A DNA stretch of 64,000 bases, taken from contig NZ_JAUSVR010000006.1 in the NCBI RefSeq assembly GCF_030814815.1, positions 1 to 64,000 of the forward strand. Direction: 5' to 3'. A program made the position numbers and the translations under genes. Each line of letters opens with the position of its first letter. The stretch's first letter is position 1. The stretch comes from Ancylobacter amanitiformis. Its GTDB lineage: Bacteria; Pseudomonadota; Alphaproteobacteria; Rhizobiales; Xanthobacteraceae. Below the pieces are notes generated by a model, which saw nothing but the letters and a program-made list of their open reading frames with translations, was not told the DNA's origin and did not search any database. Positions 34,889-43,832 of the stretch are shown here, in pieces.

Positions 34889-37672
34889 ATGATCGACGCC
34901 GCCCCGCCTCCCGGCTCCTCCGCGCCGTCCCGGTCCGCCCCGCGCACCCCGCCTGCCCCACACCCGGCCCGCCCGCCCGACTGGCACGCCCTGCCGCATG
35001 AGGCGGTGGCCGGCCATCTCGATGCGTCCCCCCAGGGGCTCAGCCCGGCGGAGGCGCAGGCCCGGTTGCAGCGGCACGGCGCCAACGCCCTGCCCGAGCC
35101 GCCGGGCCGCCATCCGCTGCTGCGCTTCCTCGCCCAGTTCAACAATGCGCTGATCTACTTCCTGCTCGCGGGTGCGTTCGCCGCGCTGCTGCTCGGCCAC
35201 CATGTCGATGCCGGGGTGATCGTCGCGGTCGTGCTGGTCAACGCCATTGTCGGCTTCGTGCAGGAGGGCAGGGCCGAGCAGGCGCTGAAGGCGATCGGCA
35301 ACATGATCTCGCCGCAGGCCAGCGCGTTGCGCGGCAACCGGCGCGTCAGCGTCGCGGCGCGCGATCTGGTGCCGGGCGACCTCGTCATCCTGGAGGCGGG
35401 CGACCGGGTGCCGGCCGATACGCGGCTGGTGCGGGCGCGCGGCATGCGGATCGACGAATCGGTCCTGACCGGCGAATCCCTCGCCGTCTCCAAGCGCGAG
35501 GATCCCGCCCCGCGCGACGCCGCGCTGGGCGACCGGCACTCCATGGCGTTCTCCGGCACCACGGTCGCGGCCGGGCAGGGGGCGGGCATCGTCGTTTCCA
35601 CCGGCCGCCATACCGAGATCGGCCGCATCGGCACGCTGATTGCCGGGGTGGAGCCGCTGGCGACGCCGCTGCTCCGGCAGATCGACGCCTTCGCCCACCG
35701 CTTCACCTGGGCGGTGCTGATCGCCGGGGCGGGGCTGTTCCTGTTCGCGGTCGCGGTGCGCGGCTATGGCTGGAGCGAAGCGCTGATGGCGGTGGTGGCG
35801 CTCGCCGTCGGCGTGGTGCCCGAAGGCCTGCCGGCGGTGATCACCATCACGCTGGCCATCGGCGTGCGCCGCATGGCGGTGCGCCATGCCATCATCCGGC
35901 GCCTGCCGGCGGTGGAAACGCTGGGCGCGACCTCGATCATCTGCTCGGACAAGACCGGCACGCTCACCCGCAACGAGATGACGGTGCGCCGCCTGTTCCT
36001 GCCCACGGCCGGGCCGGACACGGGCGAGATCGAGGTGTCCGGCGCCGGCTATGGGCCGGAGGGCGACCTTTCCTGGCCGGCGGCATCCGAGGCCGAGGGC
36101 GATCCGGCGGCGGCTGCCGAGGCGCTGCTGCGCTGCGGCCTGCTGTGCAATGACGCCCATCTGTCCGCCAGTGCGGGGCACTGGAACGCCGAGGGCGACC
36201 CGATGGAGGGCGCGCTGGTGGCGCTGGCGATGAAGGCCGGTGTCAAACCGGAGGTGGAGCGTGCCCATTGGCTGCGGCGCGACGAGATTCCCTTCGATGC
36301 CGCCCACCGTTTCATGGCGGTGCTGGCACAGGGGCCGCAAGGCGCATGCGTCGCCTTCATCAAGGGCGCACCGGAGGCGGTGCTGGCCATGTGCGACGCG
36401 CCGGACATGGCGCGCTGGGACGCGGCCATCGAGAGCGCCGCGCGGCAGGGCGAGCGCGTGCTCGGCTTTGCGATGAGGCGCTTCGAGACCGCGCCGGCGC
36501 GGCTGACGGCCGAAGCCCTGACCGGGCCCGGCGCGTCGCCCCGCGCCGTCTTCCTCGGCCTTGCCGGCTTCATCGATCCGCCGCGCCCCGAGGCGGTGGC
36601 GGCGATCGCCGAGTGCCGCACCGCCGGCATCGGCGTGAAGATGATCACCGGCGATCACGGCGCCACCGCGAAGGCGATCGCCCGCCAGCTGGGCATCGCG
36701 CCGGACCCGGCGGTCGTCACCGGCGCGCAGGTCGATGGCGCCTCCGACGCGGCGCTCATTGCCATGGCCCGCGACACCGCCGTGTTCGCCCGCACCAGCC
36801 CGGAAAACAAGCTGCGCATCGTGCGCGCGCTGCAATCCAGCGGCGCGGTGGTGGCGATGACCGGCGACGGGGTGAATGACGCGCCGGCGCTGCGGCAGGC
36901 CGATGTCGGGATCGCCATGGGCAGGAAGGGCACCGAGGCGGCCAAGCAGGCGGCGGAGGTGGTGCTGGTGGACGACAATTTCGCCACCATCGTCGCCGCG
37001 GTGCAGGAAGGCCGCACGGTCTACGACAATATCCGCAAGATGATCGCCTGGACGCTGCCGACCAATGGCGGCGAGGTGCTGGCGGTCATCATCGCCATCC
37101 TGCTCGGCGTCGCCCTGCCGGTCTCGCCGGCGCAGATCCTCTGGATGAACCTTCTGCTCTCCGCCACGCTGGGGCTCGCGCTGGCCTTCGAGCCGACCGA
37201 ACCCGGCGTCATGCGCCGCCCGCCGCGTGCCGCCGATGCCGGGCTCATGACGCCCTTCATGCTCTGGCGCGTCGTGCTGGTCTCGCTGCTGTTCATGGCC
37301 GTGACCTTCGCCATGCAGGCGCTGGCCGTCGCGCGCGGGCATGACGAGGCGATGGCGCGCACCATCGTGGTCAACACCATCGTGGTGATGGAGATCTTCT
37401 ACCTGTTCAACGTGCGCTTCCTGCACATGACTTCGGTCACATGGCGCGGCGCGCTGGGCACGCCGGCGGTGCTCATGGCCATTGCCGCCGTGACGTTGGG
37501 ACAGGTCGCCTTCACCTATCTGCCGGCCATGCAGATCATCTTCGACACCCGTCCCGTCGGCCTTGTCGACGGGCTGTTCATCCTCGGCGCCGGCGTGGCG
37601 CTGATGGGCGTGCTGGAGGCGGAGAAGGCGCTGCTGCGGCGGCTGCGCCTCTTTGCCACCGAGGACATGTGA
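34889..37672 (+). CDS. P-type cation-transporting ATPase (P2-like)
   Basis: The 927-residue pump has all catalytic motifs: cation ATPase N-domain (HEAVAGHLDASPQGLSPAEAQARL), actuator LTGES, phosphorylation DKTGTLTRNE (Asp354), MTGDGVNDAPAL, and M4 VPEGLPAVITITLAIG. In M6 the usual N-x-x-T/S-D ion motif is replaced by MNLLLSATLGLALAFEPTEPG, as in a bacterial subgroup of uncertain ion. It is related to Ca2+/H+ and Mg2+ pumps. The N-terminal 45 residues are Pro/Ala/Ser-rich. A GC-rich stem-loop (34721-34744) lies between it and the preceding gene. Confidence 0.92.
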   Translation: MIDAAPPPGSSAPSRSAPRTPPAPHPARPPDWHALPHEAVAGHLDASPQGLSPAEAQARLQRHGANALPEPPGRHPLLRFLAQFNNALIYFLLAGAFAALLLGHHVDAGVIVAVVLVNAIVGFVQEGRAEQALKAIGNMISPQASALRGNRRVSVAARDLVPGDLVILEAGDRVPADTRLVRARGMRIDESVLTGESLAVSKREDPAPRDAALGDRHSMAFSGTTVAAGQGAGIVVSTGRHTEIGRIGTLIAGVEPLATPLLRQIDAFAHRFTWAVLIAGAGLFLFAVAVRGYGWSEALMAVVALAVGVVPEGLPAVITITLAIGVRRMAVRHAIIRRLPAVETLGATSIICSDKTGTLTRNEMTVRRLFLPTAGPDTGEIEVSGAGYGPEGDLSWPAASEAEGDPAAAAEALLRCGLLCNDAHLSASAGHWNAEGDPMEGALVALAMKAGVKPEVERAHWLRRDEIPFDAAHRFMAVLAQGPQGACVAFIKGAPEAVLAMCDAPDMARWDAAIESAARQGERVLGFAMRRFETAPARLTAEALTGPGASPRAVFLGLAGFIDPPRPEAVAAIAECRTAGIGVKMITGDHGATAKAIARQLGIAPDPAVVTGAQVDGASDAALIAMARDTAVFARTSPENKLRIVRALQSSGAVVAMTGDGVNDAPALRQADVGIAMGRKGTEAAKQAAEVVLVDDNFATIVAAVQEGRTVYDNIRKMIAWTLPTNGGEVLAVIIAILLGVALPVSPAQILWMNLLLSATLGLALAFEPTEPGVMRRPPRAADAGLMTPFMLWRVVLVSLLFMAVTFAMQALAVARGHDEAMARTIVVNTIVVMEIFYLFNVRFLHMTSVTWRGALGTPAVLMAIAAVTLGQVAFTYLPAMQIIFDTRPVGLVDGLFILGAGVALMGVLEAEKALLRRLRLFATEDM

Positions 37673-37690
37673 CGACCGGGCGCGGGACGC

Positions 37691-38686
37691 CTACCCGGCC
37701 TTTGATTCCCCCCGCGCGGCGCGCATGGCGCCGGGGGCGTGGCCGGTGATGCGCTTGAAGGCGCGGCTGAAGGCCGCCTGCGAGCCATAGCCGAGCCGGT
37801 GCGCGGCTATGTCGATCGGTACCCGGTCGTGGCGGATCCATTGCGCGGCCAGCCGCATGCGCAGATCGGTGAGGTAGCGTAGCGGCGTCATGCCGGTGAC
37901 GGCGAGGAAACGCTCGGCGAAGACCGAACGTGAGGCGCCCATCTGCGCCGCCAGTTCCGCCACCGTCCAGTCGCGGCCGGGATCGCGGTGCAGGGCGGCG
38001 ATGACGCGGCCGAGGCGCGGGTCGCGCAGCGCCGCCACCCAGCCGCTGGCATCGCCGCAGCCGCATTCCACCCAGGCGCGAACGATGAAGGCCGAGACCA
38101 CGTCGGCTAGGCGCGCCAGGATGCCGGCAAAGCCGGCCCGGTCGCCGCGCGTCTCGCGTTCCATCGCCTCCAGCATCGGCAGGATTTCGGGATAGCGTGC
38201 CAGCAGCGTGCCGACGAACATCTGCTCGGGCATGAGGCTGACCAGCGGGCTCATGCTGCCGAGATCGAATTCCATCGAGCCGCTGAAGATCAGTGCGTGG
38301 GTGGAGGGGCAGCCCTCGGGGGCGGTGATGTCGCCGACGCTGTCACAGATCGGCTGTACCGCGCAGCTGCGCACATCGCGGCAGGGCAGGTCGGGCGCCG
38401 AGAGCAGGTCGTGCAGGCCGCCGCGCGGCAGCAGCACGGCATCCCCGGTCTGCATCGCGTCGAGGCCTCCGGCCGGACGGCGCAGGAAAACCGGACCGCG
38501 CGCGATGAAGTGGAACTGCGCGCGGCCTTCCTCCTGCCCGAAGCGCAGGCCGAACGGCGGTGCCAGTTCGATGCGGCGATAGTCGATACCGATCAGGCGC
38601 ATGCCCATCAGCATGTCGCTGACCAGATCGAGCGCCCCACCGGCCGGGTCGCCCAGTCCCGCTGTTCCGGACGAACGATCAATCAT
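37691..38686 (-). CDS. AraC-family transcriptional regulator with cupin-6 domain
   Basis: The 331-residue protein has an N-terminal cupin-like sensing domain (IELAPPFGLRFGQEEGRAQFHFIARGPVFLRR and DAVLLPRGGLHDLL), then two helix-turn-helix units: WTVAELAAQMGASRSVFAERFLAVTGMTPLRYLTDLRMRLAAQWI and IDIAAHRLGYGSQAAFSRAFKRITGHAPGAMR. Start 38686 lies in the 81-bp divergent region shared with a NepI-like efflux gene, so it probably regulates that gene and itself. It belongs to the RCS/AraC-binding_2-like group with cysteine-rich centre (CRDVRSCAVQPICDS). Confidence 0.9.
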   Translation of the reverse strand: MIDRSSGTAGLGDPAGGALDLVSDMLMGMRLIGIDYRRIELAPPFGLRFGQEEGRAQFHFIARGPVFLRRPAGGLDAMQTGDAVLLPRGGLHDLLSAPDLPCRDVRSCAVQPICDSVGDITAPEGCPSTHALIFSGSMEFDLGSMSPLVSLMPEQMFVGTLLARYPEILPMLEAMERETRGDRAGFAGILARLADVVSAFIVRAWVECGCGDASGWVAALRDPRLGRVIAALHRDPGRDWTVAELAAQMGASRSVFAERFLAVTGMTPLRYLTDLRMRLAAQWIRHDRVPIDIAAHRLGYGSQAAFSRAFKRITGHAPGAMRAARGESKAG

Positions 38687-38767
38687 ATGAGAGTTATTGG
38701 CATATATCGTCCGGCATTTCCAGCCTAGGACTGCGGCAACCATGCTCCCGCTTCGAAGGAAATTTCG

Positions 38768-40012
38768 ATGAGCGACACTCTGCCCTGGCCCGAGGAGGCT
38801 TCCGCCGCCGGGCTCGACCCCGACAGCATCTCCGCCCTCGCCCCGCCCGCCGCCGCCGCCCCCGCCTGGGCGGCGGTCGGCTCGATGACGCTGGGCGTGT
38901 TCGGCCTCGTGACCGCCGAGTTTCTCCCCGCCAGCCTGCTGACGCCGATGGCGGCGGACCTGCGCATCAGCGAGGGCACGGCCGGGCAGGCCGTGACGGC
39001 GACCGCCATCGTCGCGCTGGTGGCCAGCCTGCTCGTCGCCACGGTGACGCGACGCATCGACCGGCGCGTCGTGCTGCTGGTCTTCACCGTGCTGCTGATC
39101 GTCTCCAACCTGATCGTCGCCTTCGCCCCCGACCTCGGTTCGCTGCTGGTTGGCCGCGTGCTGCTGGGCATCGCGCTGGGCGGGTTCTGGGCGATGTCGG
39201 CTGCGCTCGCCATGCGCCTGGTGCCGGAGGAGATGGTGCCGCGCGCGCTGTCGATCATCTTCAGCGGCGTCTCGGCGGCCACCATCTTCGCCGCGCCGGT
39301 GGGCAGCTATCTCGGCCATCTGTTCGGCTGGCGGGCGGTGTTTCTCATCGCCGCGGTGCTGGCGGTGGCGACGCTGATTGCACAGGTGGCGACGCTGCCG
39401 CGCATGGCGCCGAGTGGTTCGGCCAGCCTGCGCACGCTGGTCGACGTGCTGCGCCGGCCGGGCATCGGCATCGGCATGTTGGCCGCGATGCTGGTTTTCT
39501 CCGGCCATTTCGCCGTCTTCACCTATATCCGCCCCTTCCTGGAAACGGTGACGGGCGTGGGTATCAGCGCGGTGTCGGGCATCCTGCTCGGCTTCGGCGT
39601 GGCCAATTTCGTCGGCACGCTGGTGGCGGGGCGGCTTTTGCAGCGCAGCCTCGGCTTCTCGCTGGTCTGCGCCCCCGTGCTGATGGGGGTGCTCGGGCTG
39701 GGGCTGGTCACGCTGGCCAACAACCCGGCGGGGGATGCGCTGATGGTGGCACTGTGGGGCTTCGCCTTCGGCATCGTGCCGGTGGCGTGGTCCACCTGGC
39801 TGACCCGCACCGTGCCCGATCAGGCGGAAAGCGCCGGCGGCCTGCTGGTCGCGGCGGTGCAGTTCGCCATCTCGGTCGGCGCGGCGGGGGGCGGGATGAT
39901 CTTCGATCGGGCAGGCGCGACCGGCGTGTTCGGTGCCGCCAGCCTCATCCTGCTGGTCTCGGTTATGATCATCCTCGCCGGCGTGCGTCCGCGCCTGCGG
40001 CAGGGGGCGTGA
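38768..40012 (+). CDS. MFS efflux pump, NepI-like (DHA1 family)
   Basis: The 414-residue protein has 12 membrane segments and strong resemblance to E. coli purine ribonucleoside exporter NepI: VTAEFLPASLLTPMAADLRISEGTAGQAVTATA, VGRVLLGIALGGFWAMSAALAMRLVPEEMVPRALSIIF, PVAWSTWLTRTVPDQAESAGGLLVAAVQ. AGGAAA precedes the ATG. Divergent to the AraC regulator. It may export nucleosides or related drugs; the substrate is inferred from similarity only. Confidence 0.9.
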   Translation: MSDTLPWPEEASAAGLDPDSISALAPPAAAAPAWAAVGSMTLGVFGLVTAEFLPASLLTPMAADLRISEGTAGQAVTATAIVALVASLLVATVTRRIDRRVVLLVFTVLLIVSNLIVAFAPDLGSLLVGRVLLGIALGGFWAMSAALAMRLVPEEMVPRALSIIFSGVSAATIFAAPVGSYLGHLFGWRAVFLIAAVLAVATLIAQVATLPRMAPSGSASLRTLVDVLRRPGIGIGMLAAMLVFSGHFAVFTYIRPFLETVTGVGISAVSGILLGFGVANFVGTLVAGRLLQRSLGFSLVCAPVLMGVLGLGLVTLANNPAGDALMVALWGFAFGIVPVAWSTWLTRTVPDQAESAGGLLVAAVQFAISVGAAGGGMIFDRAGATGVFGAASLILLVSVMIILAGVRPRLRQGA

Positions 40013-40051
40013 CGCCTCCTCGCACGCCCGGCGCGGATGGGGCCGGGCGCG

Positions 40052-40723
40052 TCAGGAGCGCGCGGCCGGCTGCACGGCGCGCCGCGGCGTGCGCGGGCGC
40101 CGCATGATGCGCGACTGGACGAGCTTGAGCACCACGCCCGTGGCCAGCAGCATCACCAGGGTCAGTCCGCCCATCCACATCAGCCACGAGCCTTCGCTGT
40201 GGGCGCCGATGAGCGAGGCGCTCTCGGCGGCGAGCCAGCCGGGCGCCAGCATCACCGGCGCCCACACCACCGCCGAGGAGACGTTGGCGAACTGGAAACG
40301 GCGCTGGTTCATACGCATCATGCCGGCCACCATCGGCATGGTGGCGCGCACCGGGCCGAAGAAACGGCCGACGAAGATGGACGCGAAGCCGAAGCGGCGG
40401 AAGAACAGCCGCGCCTGCGCCACCTGCGAGCGATAGCCGATCAGCGGCCAGCGATGCACCACGCGCGGCCCCACCCAGCGACCGAACCAGTAGGACACGA
40501 TGTCGCCCGCCACGGCGCCGACGATGGCGCCGGCAATGACCGGGATCGGCTCCACCATGCCGGAGCCGATCAGCCCGCCGATCGCCAGCATCAGCGCGGT
40601 GGCCGGAATGACCAGGCCGAGCAGGACGAGCGATTCGCCGAAGGCGATGATGCCGACCACGACGGGCACGAGATAGTCGTGGCTCTGCATGAGCTGAGCC
40701 AGATACGCGCTGATGCTTTCCAT
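40052..40723 (-). CDS. DedA-family membrane protein
   Basis: The 223-residue protein starts MESISAYLAQLMQ after GAGG. It has GESLVLLGLVIPATALMLAIGGLIGSG, the EsLxlPGpgE-like block, GAIVGAVAGDIVSYWFGRWVGPRVV (with the conserved GD and FGR), then FFRRFGFASIFVGRFFGPVRATMPMVAGMMRM (conserved GRFxPxxR). DedA proteins support membrane lipid homeostasis, including flipping of polyprenyl phosphate or phospholipid. A C-terminal basic tail follows. It lies convergent to the NepI-like gene. Confidence 0.93.
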   Translation of the reverse strand: MESISAYLAQLMQSHDYLVPVVVGIIAFGESLVLLGLVIPATALMLAIGGLIGSGMVEPIPVIAGAIVGAVAGDIVSYWFGRWVGPRVVHRWPLIGYRSQVAQARLFFRRFGFASIFVGRFFGPVRATMPMVAGMMRMNQRRFQFANVSSAVVWAPVMLAPGWLAAESASLIGAHSEGSWLMWMGGLTLVMLLATGVVLKLVQSRIMRRPRTPRRAVQPAARS

Positions 40724-40929
40724 TGTCCTCTGCCGTTGGAATGCCGCGCCGCCCGCCGCACCGGCGGCAATGGCCGGGGGACACACCGGAAGTTCGGTCC
40801 CTCATGTTGGACAGGAACATGGCAGCCGCAAGACAGGCATTCCCCAGGGGAATGCACGAAATCCACCGTGATGGCGGTTATTCGCCCCCTGCGACGATAT
40901 GAGCGGGCCCCCGGCGCCTGCCGGGCGGG

Positions 40930-41006
40930 TGGCCTCCCGGAAGGGAATCGAACCCCTGACCCCAGGTTTAGGAAACCTGTGCTCTATCCTGCTGAGCTAC
41001 CGGGAG
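40930..41006 (-). tRNA. tRNA-Arg (CCT)
   Basis: A complete cloverleaf: 7-bp acceptor ctcccgg with ccgggag, D arm gctc...gagc, anticodon stem caggt with acctg around ttcctaa (anticodon CCT), and T arm agggg-ttcgatt-ccctt. CCA is encoded after the discriminator G. It would decode AGG. Confidence 0.97.
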
Positions 41007-41161
41007 TGACCGCCGGTACATGACCTCAATCGGCGTTCCGGATCAAGAGGGCGGCCGCACCGGGAAGGGGCTGCGGCCACCGCGACGGCGGATATCGCCG
41101 TCCATCCGCGTGGATTAGCATGGGCAACCGGCCCGGGCGGCTGGATGCGAATGGAGTGCCG

Positions 41162-42103
41162 ATGTCACCATGGCAAGCCGCTGCCGGCCCGCGCGCCAGC
41201 GAGGCGCACGAGCGCCCGCCCGCGAGGCGCTGGCGGCGCGATGCCGCGACGTCGCGGCGTGGTCTGCCATCCGCGCGCGCCGGCCTCGCGGGCGTCCTCG
41301 CCACCTTCCTCGCGGCTGTCCTCATGCTCGGCGCGCCGGCGCGGGCGGCGAAGGGTGAGGCGGCGTCCTGTCCGGCCGCGTTCGGCGCGCCGGTCGCCGT
41401 CACGGCCATCGACCGCTTCGGCGATATCGTGCTGGCCGATGGCACGGTCGTCGCGCTGGCGGGCCTTGCCGTCGAGGACGGCGAGGCGGCGCTGGCAGCC
41501 CGCCGCGCGTCGCTGGCGGCGCAGCTGGGCGGGCGCGAGGTGACGCTGGCCGGGCCGGCCGCCACCGACCGCTACGGTCGTCGGCGCGCCCTGCTGCGGC
41601 TGGCGGCGCCCCGTGAGGAGGACGGCGCCGACGCCACCGTTCAGGTCGCGCTGCTGCGGCAGGGGCTGGCGCTGGCGCGGCCGGAGGCGGGGTTTCTCGG
41701 CTGCATGAACGAACTGCGGGCGGCGGAGGCGCCGGCCCGGCGGGCGAAGCGCGGCCTCTGGGCGGGGCTGCCGCTGCCCGCGCGCGACGAGAAGACCGTG
41801 ACAGCGAAGGCCGGGCGGTTCACAATCCTTGCAGGACGTGTGCTTTCGGTTGGAAACGGCCGGCGGGTGGACTACCTCAATTTCGGCCCGGTTTGGCGGC
41901 AAGACACCACCGTCAGGCTGGAAAAACCGGTGCGCGTGGCTCTGGAGCGCGCCGGCCTGTCGCTGGAGGCGCTGGCGGGGCGCGCGGTGGCGGTGCGCGG
42001 CGTGGTGTTCGAGGCGGACGGACCGGCAATCGACGTGCGGTGGATCGAGCAGATCGAGTTCATCGACGGCAGGATGGGACAAGGGCAGGCGGGGAACTGG
42101 TGA
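41162..42103 (+). CDS. secreted thermonuclease-like (SNase-fold) protein
   Basis: A 313-residue protein with a basic twin-Arg-rich head (RRWRRDAATSRRG) and hydrophobic segment GLAGVLATFLAAVLMLGAPARAA, consistent with export, possibly by Tat. The middle matches the staphylococcal-nuclease OB-fold: AIDRFGDIVLADGTVVALAGLAVED and TDRYGRRRALL (the D-R-YGR segment), then RAAEAPARRAKRGLW. Catalytic Glu is not clearly conserved, so nuclease activity is doubtful. A second beta domain (VRLEKPVRVALERAG...) follows. GGAG precedes ATG 41162; an alternative ATG is at 41120. Its stop overlaps the next gene's GTG. Confidence 0.75.
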   Translation: MSPWQAAAGPRASEAHERPPARRWRRDAATSRRGLPSARAGLAGVLATFLAAVLMLGAPARAAKGEAASCPAAFGAPVAVTAIDRFGDIVLADGTVVALAGLAVEDGEAALAARRASLAAQLGGREVTLAGPAATDRYGRRRALLRLAAPREEDGADATVQVALLRQGLALARPEAGFLGCMNELRAAEAPARRAKRGLWAGLPLPARDEKTVTAKAGRFTILAGRVLSVGNGRRVDYLNFGPVWRQDTTVRLEKPVRVALERAGLSLEALAGRAVAVRGVVFEADGPAIDVRWIEQIEFIDGRMGQGQAGNW

Positions 42104-43617
42104 GGACACCGGTGCATAGCAGGGCAGGCGGTCTGTCCAGGGGTACGGCGTCGGTGTGGCGGCGGCTGGGCGCGTTTGCCTGCCTGCTCGCGGCCGGGCT
42201 CCTGCTCGCCGCCTGCGCCGGCATGCAGGAGCCCTCCACGGCGGAATTGAAGGCGAGCACGCCCGCGCCCGCCGCCGAGGAGGCCATGACGCCGGCCCAG
42301 CGCAAGGAGCACGAGCGTCTCGTCACGTCCTATGGCGGCGCCTATAACGACCCCAAGCTGCAGGCGCAGATCCAGCAGATCGTCACCCGGCTGGTGGCGG
42401 CGTCGGAGCGGCCGGACCAGAAATACCGCGTCACCATCCTCAATTCGCCGGCCATCAACGCTTTCGCGCTGCCCAATGGCTCGCTCTATGTGACGCGCGG
42501 CCTGCTGTCGCTGGCCTCCGACAATTCCGAGCTGGCCTCGGTCCTGGCGCATGAAATGGCCCATGTCATCGCCAACCACGCGGCCACCCGCGAGGACCAG
42601 ATGAAGCAGGCGGTGCTGGTCAGCCGCGTGATCTCCGATGTGGTGAACGATTCCGACCTCGGCGCGCTGGCGCTGGCCAAGAGCCGCATTTCGCTCGCCA
42701 GCTTCTCGCGCGGGCAGGAACTGGAGGCGGATGCGATCGGCGTCGGCATCAGCGCCCGCGCCGGCTTCGATCCCTATGGCGCGGAGCGCTTCCTCACCAC
42801 CATGGGCCAGCAGGCCAACCTGAAGTCCAGCTCGATGAACCAGAGCGCCAGCGGCGAGCAGGCGGATTTCCTCGCCACGCACCCGGCGACGCCCGAGCGT
42901 ATTTCCATCGTCATGGCCAATGCGCGCGAATATGCCTCGCCCAAGAAGCCGGGCGAGCGCGACCGGGCGCAATATCTCGCGGCGATTGACGGCCTCGTCT
43001 ACGGCGACGATCCCAAGGAAGGCTTCATCCGCGGGCGGCGGTTCTTCCATCCCAAGCTCGGCTTCACCTTCACCGCACCGGAAGGCTTCGCGCTGGAGAA
43101 CACCTCGCAGGCGGTGCTCGGCGCCAGCACCACCGGTCGCGAGGCGCTGCGGCTCGATGCCGTGCGGGTCGGCGGCGACCAGTCGCTGGCGCAATATCTC
43201 TCCTCCGGCTGGATCGACGGGGTCGAGGTATCCTCGGTGGAGAGCCTGGTGCTCAACGGCTTTCCCGCCGCCACCGCCGTGGCGCGCGGCGAGCAATGGT
43301 CGTTCCGCATGTTCGCCATCCGCTTCGGCAGCGATGTGTACCGGCTTATCTTCGCGGCGCGCGAGCTGACGCCGGAACTCGACGCCGGCTTCCGCGAGGC
43401 GGCGGAAACCTTCCGCCGCGTCTCCATCGAGGAGGCGGACAACGTGAAGCCGCTGCGTATCCGCATCGTCACGGCCGGGCTCACCGATACGCCGGAGAAG
43501 CTGGCGGCGAAGATGGACGTGCAGGACCGGCAGATGGAGCGGTTCCTCATCCTCAACGGACTGCAGCGCGGCGACAAGCTGGCCTATGGCGAGCAATACA
43601 AGATCATCGCGGAATAG
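42100..43617 (+). CDS. M48-family metalloprotease lipoprotein, BepA-like with LysM-like tail
   Basis: The 505-residue protein starts with GTG overlapping the previous stop (GTGA), translationally coupled. Signal and lipobox: CLLAAGLLLAACAG (Cys about residue 36). The zinc site is HEMAH in ASVLAHEMAHVIANHAA with downstream RGQELEADAIGV. After the peptidase domain a long region (YTFTAPEGFALEN..., WSFRMFAIRFGSDVYRLIF) and a C-terminal segment PLRIRIVTAGLTDTPEKLAAKM...FLILNGLQRGDKLAYGEQYKII that resembles a LysM-like unit. It likely acts in envelope protein quality control. Confidence 0.92.
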   Translation: MRTPVHSRAGGLSRGTASVWRRLGAFACLLAAGLLLAACAGMQEPSTAELKASTPAPAAEEAMTPAQRKEHERLVTSYGGAYNDPKLQAQIQQIVTRLVAASERPDQKYRVTILNSPAINAFALPNGSLYVTRGLLSLASDNSELASVLAHEMAHVIANHAATREDQMKQAVLVSRVISDVVNDSDLGALALAKSRISLASFSRGQELEADAIGVGISARAGFDPYGAERFLTTMGQQANLKSSSMNQSASGEQADFLATHPATPERISIVMANAREYASPKKPGERDRAQYLAAIDGLVYGDDPKEGFIRGRRFFHPKLGFTFTAPEGFALENTSQAVLGASTTGREALRLDAVRVGGDQSLAQYLSSGWIDGVEVSSVESLVLNGFPAATAVARGEQWSFRMFAIRFGSDVYRLIFAARELTPELDAGFREAAETFRRVSIEEADNVKPLRIRIVTAGLTDTPEKLAAKMDVQDRQMERFLILNGLQRGDKLAYGEQYKIIAE

Positions 43618-43832
43618 GACCGGCCGAAAGCTGAACCTGGCGGTCCGTTCGACATTGCGGGCGGCCGCGGGCGGATCCGGGATCTCGCGCCGGGCGACGC
43701 GCGGCGGCTGCGATGCTCGATCCCCGCTGTTCCTTGGCCGCGGCGGGGCGAACGCTGGCCATGGGCGTGGCAGGCTCTGGGCTGGGCCGCCTTTCGCGAT
43801 TCGAAAACGCCCGGCTTGTTGAAACGAGAGCT

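Noticed and set aside
31924-35145. 1073-codon open frame on the minus strand across the ECF/anti-sigma, BI-1 and DUF2076 genes
   Set aside because: It overlaps at least four recognisable genes on the other strand, and the composition is typical of a shadow frame.
34484-37426. 980-codon open frame antisense to the P-type ATPase
   Set aside because: No recognisable domain; the ATPase has all catalytic motifs on the opposite strand.
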